Positions 57,498 through 64,000 of a stretch of 64,000 nucleotides of DNA are shown here, piece after piece (positions within the stretch are counted from its first letter, which is position 1; every line of letters begins with the position of its first letter). Both the position numbers and the translations under genes were made by a program. Origin of the DNA: Pseudomonas sp. TH31 (lineage in GTDB: Bacteria; Pseudomonadota; Gammaproteobacteria; Pseudomonadales; Pseudomonadaceae); assembly GCF_016650815.1 (NCBI RefSeq), contig NZ_JAEKEZ010000005.1, forward strand, positions 250,797 to 314,796. Reading direction: 5' to 3'. The notes under the pieces were generated by a model. The model was not told the DNA's origin. It made no database searches and saw nothing but the letters and a program-made list of their open reading frames with translations.

Positions 57498-58303
57498 CAG
57501 AGCGCATCCCCGTATCGCTGTTTACGGTCGTAGAGTTTGTTGGCCTTGCCTTCGAGCCAGGAGAGCAACGCGGCTTCCTCTGCCAGAACCTGGCGCAAAG
57601 GCTGCTGGAAGTAGCCCTTGAGGAAACGCAATTTGTCGCGCTGGGTCAGGCCGATATCGAGGGCCGAAAAGTACAGCGCCGCCAGATCCTTGTTGCGCCA
57701 GCGTTGAGTGATCGCCGGGCGGGTCTGGGCGCGGTGCAAGTCGATCACCGACAGTTTGAAGTCGTCAGCCATCACCGGTTTGTCGGTGTGCAGCAGAAAG
57801 TGGCAGATGTAACAGTCGCGGTGGTTGACCCCGGCGCGGTGCATCATGCCGGTCATGCGCGCGACTTCAGCGATCAGCGCACGCTTGAGTGTCGGCTCCG
57901 GCGGGTTCTTGACCCAGTCGATGCTGTAATCTTCGAGGCTGATGGTCGGCGCCAGTTCTTCAGTGACGATGAACGAGTGCTGATCCGCCGGGTTGCTGCC
58001 CTTTTCGCCGTACGCGACGGCGGTCATGGTCGGCACGCCGACGTCTTGCAGGCGCTGGATGGCTTTCCACTCCTGGCCCGCGCCGAGTACCGGCAGCTTG
58101 GCAGTGAGCAAGTTCTTGAAGATCTCGCCCCAGCCGACGCCACGGTGGATCTTCACGAAAAACCCGTTGCCGTTCACTTCCGTACGCAGGGTCCGACGCG
58201 CTTCAAGCTCGCGGTACACCTCGCCCTGCAAGCCCTCGACTTCGGCGAACGGGTCGCGTTCGGCCCACAGGCTCTTGAACGGTTCAGCCAGCATCAACTT
58301 CAT
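57497..58303 (-). CDS. waaP: Core heptose(I) kinase WaaP
   Basis: A 268-residue sugar kinase that phosphorylates heptose I of the inner core; in P. aeruginosa it is required for viability. Key residues are Lys51 in FFVKIHRG, His161-Arg162-Asp163 in NHRDCYICHFLL, and Asp188 in LSVIDLHRAQ. ATG 58303 shares a base with the waaG stop, and its own stop shares a base with the next gene, so translation is tightly coupled. Confidence 0.95.
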   Translation of the reverse strand: MKLMLAEPFKSLWAERDPFAEVEGLQGEVYRELEARRTLRTEVNGNGFFVKIHRGVGWGEIFKNLLTAKLPVLGAGQEWKAIQRLQDVGVPTMTAVAYGEKGSNPADQHSFIVTEELAPTISLEDYSIDWVKNPPEPTLKRALIAEVARMTGMMHRAGVNHRDCYICHFLLHTDKPVMADDFKLSVIDLHRAQTRPAITQRWRNKDLAALYFSALDIGLTQRDKLRFLKGYFQQPLRQVLAEEAALLSWLEGKANKLYDRKQRYGDAL

Positions 58304-59424
58304 TAAGCGTGCTCCGCCAGAATCACATCGGCCGCGTGCTGCGGCATGCTATAGAGGTCGGCCGTCTCGGCGAAGGCCAGACCGTTGCGGCTCCAGGCCG
58401 CCCGTGCTGGAGCATCATTCAACATGTCGGCCAGGTACTGCGTGAGCTGCGCCTGATCGAAGGGTTCGTCCAGCACCCGGCCGGCGCCTGCCTCGGCAAT
58501 GTAATGGGCGTAACCACAGACCGCACTCACCAATACCGGCAACCCGGCCACCACGGCTTCGAGCAGCACCGTGCCGGTGTTTTCGTTGTACGCCGGGTGG
58601 ATCAACAGATCAGCACCGAGCAGGAAACGCGGGATATCGCTGCGGCCCTTGAGGAACGCTACGTTGTCGCCGAGCCCCAATGTGGCGCTCTGCATCTGGA
58701 ATAACTTGGGGTCGTCCTGGCCAATTACAAATAACCGGGTACGTTTCTTCAGATCGGCGGGCAGTGCCGCCAACGCCTTGAGACTGCGATCCACGCCCTT
58801 GGTCTTGAACCCGGAGCCGATCTGCACCAGCAGCAAATCGTCATCCTTGAGGTTGAACTCACGGCGGAACCCGGCGCGAATCTCGGCCGCATTCGCCGGT
58901 GCGCGACGGTCCAGGGAAATGCCCGGCGGCAGCAAATGGAAGCGCTGCAGTGGGGTGTCGTAGTGCTTGATGAAGAGCGGCTGCTGGACTTCGGAAATCA
59001 TCAGCACTTCAGTCTTGGCGTCCTTGGCGAACACCGCGCGCTCGTACTCGGCGAAGTGCCGGTAGCGGCCCCAGCGCCGGTACAGCGAGTTGCGCAGGTT
59101 CTGCGCCTTGTCCTCAAAGCAGCCGTCGGCGGCGTAGTAAACGTCCAGGCCCGGCATCTTGTTGAAACCGATCAAGCGGTCCACCGGACGCTTGGCCAGG
59201 TCGGCCCCCATCCACTCGGTGAGCTTTTCGTTACGTCGATGATTGAAGAATGCCTTGACCGGCGCCACCAGCACTTCGAAACCTGGCGGAACATCACCTT
59301 CCCAGATCAGCGTGTAGACACGGATCTGATGACCACGTTGCTGACACTCCAGGGCGATGCGCATGAAATCGCGCTGCAAACCGCCAAACGGAAAGTATTT
59401 ATAAAGGACAAAAGCCAATTGCAT
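58303..59424 (-). CDS. waaG: LPS core glycosyltransferase WaaG
   Basis: A 373-residue GT4 enzyme that adds the first outer-core hexose (GalN in P. aeruginosa, Glc in E. coli). The N-terminus LAFVLYKYFPFGGLQRDFMR is the family signature. The donor site contains LLVQIGSGFKTKGVDRSLKA and HPAYNENTGTVLLEAVVAGL with the E-x7-E motif. The stop and start share a base with waaP and waaC, so the four genes form one translationally coupled run. Confidence 0.94.
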   Translation of the reverse strand: MQLAFVLYKYFPFGGLQRDFMRIALECQQRGHQIRVYTLIWEGDVPPGFEVLVAPVKAFFNHRRNEKLTEWMGADLAKRPVDRLIGFNKMPGLDVYYAADGCFEDKAQNLRNSLYRRWGRYRHFAEYERAVFAKDAKTEVLMISEVQQPLFIKHYDTPLQRFHLLPPGISLDRRAPANAAEIRAGFRREFNLKDDDLLLVQIGSGFKTKGVDRSLKALAALPADLKKRTRLFVIGQDDPKLFQMQSATLGLGDNVAFLKGRSDIPRFLLGADLLIHPAYNENTGTVLLEAVVAGLPVLVSAVCGYAHYIAEAGAGRVLDEPFDQAQLTQYLADMLNDAPARAAWSRNGLAFAETADLYSMPQHAADVILAEHA

Positions 59425-60485
59425 CAGCGCAGCTCCTCAGCCAGTAACAACGTGCTCAGTCGGCTGGCGACACGCTGGGGATTCAGACGCGTGAAGCACA
59501 GGGGCCACTCGCGCTTCAGGTCAAACTGACGGGCATCGTCGGCCGTCGGTTGATAGGTACATTTCTTTTGCAGGCACGGTGCGCACGGGAAGTCGCTGGC
59601 AATGTGAATCTGTGCCTTGCCGTAGGCGCCGGTCAGGCCTGGATTGGTCGGGCCGAACAGCGACAGCGTCGGTACGTCCAGCGCCGCGGCCAGATGGCCG
59701 AGGCCGGTGTCCACGGCCACGCACGCCTGTGCGCCGGCCAAGACTTTGCCGACGCCGGCCAGGTTCAATTTAGGCAGCACTTCGACATGCCGAAAACCGG
59801 CGGCTATGCGCTCGGCGCGGGCTTTTTCAATCGGGTTGCCCCACGGCAGTTTCACCGCGACGCCGAGATGACCGACTCGTTCTGCCAACTCACGCCAGTA
59901 GGATTCAGGCCAGTGCTTGGTGTCCCAGGTGGTGCCGTGGAGGAACAGCACATAAGGATTCTTGCGCGGCAGTTCCACCATGCGTTCGACGTTCAGACCG
60001 TAATCGCCCAAACCTTTGGGCAAGTCGTAGCCCAGCGCCAACGCGAACAACTGACGCACCCGCTCGACCGCGTGTTGCCCACGGCCCACGGCCAGGCGGC
60101 GGGAATAGAAGCGTGCGGCCATCGGCTCGCGGGCGGAGTGTTTGTCCAGCCCGGCGATGGGTGCCTTGACATAGCGGGTCAGCCAGGCGCTTTTCAGCAG
60201 GCCCTGGGCATCGATCACCAAGTCGTATTTAGTCGTGCGGACGCTTTGTTTGAAGCGTTTCCACTCGCCACTCTTGATGGTCTGCCAGAGGTTCTTGCGC
60301 CAGCGACGGATCGCCACCGGAATCACCTTGCCCACGGCCGGATGCCAGGTCGGAATCTCGGCAAAGCCTTCTTCCACCACCCAGTCGAACGTGATGCCGG
60401 GGATTGCCCGCGCCGCGTCGGTCAACGCTGGCAACGCATGAATCACGTCGCCCAGCGAAGACGTCTTGATCAACAGTACCCGCAA
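59424..60485 (-). CDS. waaC: Heptosyltransferase I WaaC
   Basis: Adds the first L-glycero-D-manno-heptose to Kdo2-lipid A. The 353-residue GT9 protein has the N-terminal RVLLIKTSSLGDVIHALPAL and the ADP-heptose site VDTGLGHLAAALDVPTLSLF. It starts on TTG at 60485, one base after the waaF stop, with a GAGG site inside the end of waaF; no in-frame ATG fits the conserved N-terminus. Coupling to waaF is therefore likely. Confidence 0.95.
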   Translation of the reverse strand: MRVLLIKTSSLGDVIHALPALTDAARAIPGITFDWVVEEGFAEIPTWHPAVGKVIPVAIRRWRKNLWQTIKSGEWKRFKQSVRTTKYDLVIDAQGLLKSAWLTRYVKAPIAGLDKHSAREPMAARFYSRRLAVGRGQHAVERVRQLFALALGYDLPKGLGDYGLNVERMVELPRKNPYVLFLHGTTWDTKHWPESYWRELAERVGHLGVAVKLPWGNPIEKARAERIAAGFRHVEVLPKLNLAGVGKVLAGAQACVAVDTGLGHLAAALDVPTLSLFGPTNPGLTGAYGKAQIHIASDFPCAPCLQKKCTYQPTADDARQFDLKREWPLCFTRLNPQRVASRLSTLLLAEELR

Positions 60486-60486
60486 A

Positions 60487-61521
60487 CTAATTGACCTCGA
60501 CCAGAGTGCCCTGCAACCGCTGCAAGGCTTCGTTAACCGGTTGCGGCATCAACTGGCGCAGGCAGTTGTAATGACCGAAGCGGCAGGTGCGATCGAAGCA
60601 GGGGCTGCATTCGATGCCCAAGCGCACAATTTCGACGTGCTCGGCCAGCGGCGGGGTGAAGCCCGGCGAGGTCGAGCCGTAGACGGCGACCAGCGGCCGG
60701 TTCAGCGCCGCAGCAACGTGCATCAGGCCCGAATCGTTGGAGACCACCGCATCGGCGCAGGACATCAAGTCGATAGCTTCGGCCAGCGAGGTGCCGCCGC
60801 TGAGGTTCACCGACTCTTCACGCAAACCGGGAATCAGCCGCGCCCGGATGTCTTCGCCGACGGCGTGATCGTTTTTCGAGCCGAACAACCAGACCTGCCA
60901 ACCTTCGCGGATCTTCGCTTCGGCGACTTTGGCGTAGTGCTCGGACGGCCAGCGCTTGGACTCGCCGAACTCGGCGCCGGGACACAGCGCCAACACCGGG
61001 CGATCCAGCGCGAGACCGAACTTGGCCATCGCCGCCTCGCGGGTGACCGGGTCGATTTGCAGGCTTGGGCGTGGATAGGGTTTCGGCAGATCCGCACCCG
61101 GCTCATAGGCCAGGGCCATGAAGCGCTCGATCATCAACGGGTAACGCTCTTTATCCAGGGTGCGCACGTCATTGAGCAGGCCGTAGCGGAACTCGCCACG
61201 CCAGCCCGTGCGTTTCGGGATACCGGCGAAGAACGGCACCAACGCCGACTTCAGGGAATTGGGCAGCAGGATCGCCTGGTCGTACTGGCCGGCCAGGGAT
61301 TTGCCGATGCGTCGACGGGTCGCCAGCTCGAGGGCGCCGTGGCCGAGCGGGAAGCTCAAGGCCTGACGCACTTCGGGCATGCGCTCAAGAATCGGCCGGC
61401 TCCACTCGGGGGCCAGCACGTCGATTTCGCATTGCGGGTGGCGTTGCTTGAGACACTGAAACAGTGTCTGCGCCATCACCATGTCACCGACCCAACTGGG
61501 CCCAACGATCAGAATTTTCAT
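60487..61521 (-). CDS. waaF: Heptosyltransferase II WaaF
   Basis: Adds the second core heptose. The 344-residue GT9 protein starts MKILIVGPSWVGDMVMAQTL and has VVSNDSGLMHVAAALNRPLV and the YGSTSPGFTPPL segment. It is the first gene of the waaF-waaC-waaG-waaP-kinase transcript. ATG 61521 is the family start; longer in-frame sequence upstream is not family-like. In PAO1 ilvE precedes it; here only a 390-bp non-coding gap does. Confidence 0.95.
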   Translation of the reverse strand: MKILIVGPSWVGDMVMAQTLFQCLKQRHPQCEIDVLAPEWSRPILERMPEVRQALSFPLGHGALELATRRRIGKSLAGQYDQAILLPNSLKSALVPFFAGIPKRTGWRGEFRYGLLNDVRTLDKERYPLMIERFMALAYEPGADLPKPYPRPSLQIDPVTREAAMAKFGLALDRPVLALCPGAEFGESKRWPSEHYAKVAEAKIREGWQVWLFGSKNDHAVGEDIRARLIPGLREESVNLSGGTSLAEAIDLMSCADAVVSNDSGLMHVAAALNRPLVAVYGSTSPGFTPPLAEHVEIVRLGIECSPCFDRTCRFGHYNCLRQLMPQPVNEALQRLQGTLVEVN

Positions 61522-61911
61522 GTGGTTTCCAAAAACGAACCGGGGAGGCATACGCCTCCCCGCCTCGAGAATCACTGTGGTAGCAGGGCGGTTTGCGATG
61601 GGTCATCACCTTCAACATGACTGTCGACTGTCACTCCGCTGTCGCGAGCAAGTCGAATCGTCGAACCGTCGCCCCCACATTGGGTATTGGTGCACATCCA
61701 GTGCGGTACAGCTTGGCTACTTCAATCCACAAAACACCGCAGATCTACTTGGGGTATTGGTGCCTCAATCCAGCAAACACTGAAGATCTACTGTGGGAGC
61801 GGGCTTGCTCGCGAAAGGGCCAGCACATCCAGCATCAGTGGTGACTGACACTCCGCTTTCGCGAGCAAGCCCGCTCCCACATTTGAATCTCGCCGCTTCA
61901 ACTACCGAGTT
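61522..61911. other. 390-bp non-coding gap with hairpins, at the usual ilvE position
   Basis: No gene is supported. A perfect stem-loop at 61541-61561 (GGGGAGGCATACGCCTCCCC) looks like a leftover terminator. Two degenerate ~75-bp units contain GGTATTGGTGC and CAGATCTACT/AAGATCTACT. A family-3 REP doublet lies at 61791-61883 (GTGGGAGCGGGCTTGCTCGC and its complement). The promoter of waaF must also lie here. Confidence 0.75.
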
Positions 61912-64000
61912 TCAGCTTAGCCCCAGCTCGCGCCAGATCCGCAACACTTGCCGCCGTTCGTCCACGAACTGATCGCCCGGTATCACCCCGGCATCCTTCT
62001 GCAAGGCCTGCCGGTGTGCGGCGGAGCGGTAGGCTTTATAGGCCTCGCGCAGCAAGCTGGCGTCTTCGGCGGGCATCAGCCCTTCCTGTTCCAGCCCTTC
62101 CAGAATGCGGATGTTATCGGTCCAGCGCAGCAATGACGGGTGCTGTTCGGACCACGCCAGGGCCGCGTATTGCACCATAAATTCAATATCGACGATACCT
62201 CCGGCGTCCTGCTTGAGATCGAACGGCGCCGTGGCTTCGAAGGCATTTGCCGCGGTACCGGCGGCAGTGCTCTTGCTGCCGAGGTTATCGCGCATCTTGG
62301 CGCGCATCTCGCTGACCTCCTGACGCAAGGTCGGCAAATCCCGGGCTTTGCCCAAAATCGCCGCGCGAACCTTCTCGAACGCCTGGCCAACATCCTGACT
62401 GCCCACCAGCACCCGCGCCCGCACCAACGCCTGATGCTCCCAGGTCCAGGCTTCGTTTTCCTGGTAGCGGGCAAACGCCCCCAGGGAACTCACCAGCAAC
62501 CCGGATGCACCGGACGGTCGCAGCCGCATGTCGACTTCATACAACTGCCCGGAGTTGGTCTGCGCCGTCAGCAAGTGAATGATCCGCTGTCCCAACCGGG
62601 TGAAGAACTGCGCACCGTCGATCGGTTTCGCGCCATCGGTTTCCGCCTGCGGATCGCCGTCGTGGATAAACACCAGATCCAGGTCCGAACCATGCCCCAA
62701 TTCCAGGCCGCCAACCTTCCCATAACCGACAATCACGAAGCCGGGATCGCACAATGTACCGTCGGTACGCAGCGGCGTACCGTATTTGGCCACCGTTTGA
62801 CGCCAGGCCAGGGCCAGCACTTGTTCGAGGATCGCCTCGGCGAGCCAGGTCAGGTAATCGCTGACCTTCATCAACGGCAGGCTGCCGGCGATTTCCGAGG
62901 CCGCCACCCGTAAGCGGTGCGCCAGTTTGAAATGGCGCAGGGCTTCCATTTGCTGTTCGAGGTCGTCCTCGGGAATCCGCGTCAGGCGTTCACGCAATTC
63001 GGCGGCCAGTTCCGGCGCCAGCGGCGGCTTGAACAGTCGGCCTTCGTTGAGCAATTCATCGAGCAACAACGGGAAGCGGGTGATCTGCTCGGCAATCCAC
63101 GGGCTCGCAGCGCACAAGGTCAGCAAGCGACGCAAGGCGCCGGGGTTTTCCGTCAGCAACACTAAATAAGCCGAACGCCGAGCCACCGCTTCAACCAGCG
63201 GCAGCACACGCTCCAGCACCAGATCAGGATTGGCGTGCTCCACGGCCTGGGCCAGCAAGCGCGGAATAAAGGCATCGAGACGCTCGCGACCCAGACGCTG
63301 CATGGCCCGCAATTGCGGACTGCTGCGCAGGCTGGCCAAGGTTTTCAGCGCCTTGGAAGCGTCGGCAAAACCACCCTCTTCCAACTGCCGGCAAGCGGCC
63401 TCTTCGTCCTGAGACTCTTCCCACAACGGCAGCCACTCACCCCCGACCACCACTTCCGCTTCGGCGCCCTCCTCTTCGTCAGGATCGGCAATCACCTGAG
63501 CGAAGTGCCACGCCACGCGACCGCGCCAATACATCAGCCGCTCATGAAATGCCGGCCAATCGGCAAAGCCGAGCATGAAGGCAATCCGCGCCTGATCCTG
63601 TGCGCCATCCGGCAACATCTGGGTCTGGCGGTCGGCAATTGCCTGGATCGCGTGTTCCGTGTAGCGCAGGAATTCGTAGCCGTTACGCAACTCGCTGATC
63701 ACCGGCTCCGGCAGGTAACCCTGCCCTTCCAGCGTGCTCAGTACTTTTAATAGCGGACGTTGTTGCAGGCTCAGGTCGCGACCGCCGTGGATCAGCTGGA
63801 ACGCCTGGGCGATAAATTCGACTTCGCGGATGCCGCCGGAACCGAGCTTGATGTTGTCGGCCATGCCTTTGCGCCGGACTTCCTGCTGGATCAGCTGCTT
63901 CATGGTGCGCAGCGCTTCGATGGCCGAAAAGTCCAGATAACGCCGGTAAACGAACGGGCGCAGCATTTCTTGCAACTGCGCGCCGGCCACCTGATCGCCG
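61912..64000 (-). CDS. glnE: Glutamine synthetase adenylyltransferase GlnE (C-terminal part)
   Basis: The last 695 residues of the bifunctional enzyme that adenylylates and deadenylylates glutamine synthetase; the start lies beyond the window. The fragment begins after the N-terminal catalytic core. It includes DNIKLGSGGIREVEFIAQAF and the complete C-terminal nucleotidyltransferase with LELGHGSDLDLVFIHDGD and the regulatory helices. The frame is intact. A REP-rich gap separates it from waaF on the same strand. Confidence 0.96.
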   Translation of the reverse strand, partial: GDQVAGAQLQEMLRPFVYRRYLDFSAIEALRTMKQLIQQEVRRKGMADNIKLGSGGIREVEFIAQAFQLIHGGRDLSLQQRPLLKVLSTLEGQGYLPEPVISELRNGYEFLRYTEHAIQAIADRQTQMLPDGAQDQARIAFMLGFADWPAFHERLMYWRGRVAWHFAQVIADPDEEEGAEAEVVVGGEWLPLWEESQDEEAACRQLEEGGFADASKALKTLASLRSSPQLRAMQRLGRERLDAFIPRLLAQAVEHANPDLVLERVLPLVEAVARRSAYLVLLTENPGALRRLLTLCAASPWIAEQITRFPLLLDELLNEGRLFKPPLAPELAAELRERLTRIPEDDLEQQMEALRHFKLAHRLRVAASEIAGSLPLMKVSDYLTWLAEAILEQVLALAWRQTVAKYGTPLRTDGTLCDPGFVIVGYGKVGGLELGHGSDLDLVFIHDGDPQAETDGAKPIDGAQFFTRLGQRIIHLLTAQTNSGQLYEVDMRLRPSGASGLLVSSLGAFARYQENEAWTWEHQALVRARVLVGSQDVGQAFEKVRAAILGKARDLPTLRQEVSEMRAKMRDNLGSKSTAAGTAANAFEATAPFDLKQDAGGIVDIEFMVQYAALAWSEQHPSLLRWTDNIRILEGLEQEGLMPAEDASLLREAYKAYRSAAHRQALQKDAGVIPGDQFVDERRQVLRIWRELGLS

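Noticed and set aside
61522..61911. Repeated GGTATTGGTGC and AGATCTACT units as a CRISPR array
   Set aside because: Only two degenerate copies, unequal spacing and no cas genes; they look like REP-associated repeats.

Overview
The window is high-GC chromosomal DNA from a Pseudomonas of the fluorescens lineage. From memory, its gene order follows P. aeruginosa PAO1 from about PA4952 (rsgA) to PA5014 (glnE). Dispersed REP-type hairpins (cores GGAGCTGCCGAAGGCTGCGA and GGAGCAAGGCTTGCCCGCGA) are typical of fluorescent pseudomonads. Most of the window is conserved core. The novelty sits in a few insertions.

Layout. 1-481 is the end of rsgA. 692-2546 is a tight three-gene operon encoding a TIR-like protein, a caspase-like protease and a second TIR protein, inserted between rsgA and motB. 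It resembles the recently described TIR-caspase (type IV Thoeris) anti-phage systems but has two TIR genes. 2782-8400 holds motB, motA, an HDOD gene, rhdA and psd. 8633-14372 holds a FimW-like gene, serB, an AhpA/YtjB-family gene and a PqiC-like lipoprotein gene. 14549-20237 is the topoisomerase IV cluster (parE, phytase-like, aspartic protease, parC). 20290-23068 is yqiA, cpdA, DUF1249 and nudF.

23282-28073 is a rearranged locus. A 943-bp block (end of a DUF3298 lipoprotein gene plus the 3' half of cytX) occurs twice in direct orientation. Between the copies lie a decayed thiC-like fragment, an AT-rich LuxR-type regulator and a peptidase E-like gene. Then come cytX, thiC with its TPP riboswitch, tolC, waaA, a LysR/SMR pair, a FAD oxidoreductase/aldo-keto reductase pair and a conserved hypothetical gene.

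38051-61521 is the lipopolysaccharide core region. It contains hldE, an APS kinase/sulfotransferase pair, msbA, an O-antigen ligase fused to a kinase domain, an acyltransferase, two glycosyltransferases, a DUF6625 protein, a de-N-acetylase, mig-14, wapH-like, a carbamoyltransferase, three extra LPS kinases, waaP, waaG, waaC and waaF. Together these make ADP-heptose, build and decorate the core, flip lipid A-core and ligate O-antigen. The window ends inside glnE; ilvE, which lies between waaF and glnE in PAO1, is absent here.

Quality note. Nine genes (rsgA, psd, phytase-like, cytX, thiC, FAD oxidoreductase, hldE, acyltransferase, mig-14) are each broken by the loss of one base in a homopolymer or C/G run. 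Adding one base restores a family-like protein every time. Several of these genes are normally indispensable, so sequencing error is the likeliest cause. I annotate them as single CDSs with the shift noted.
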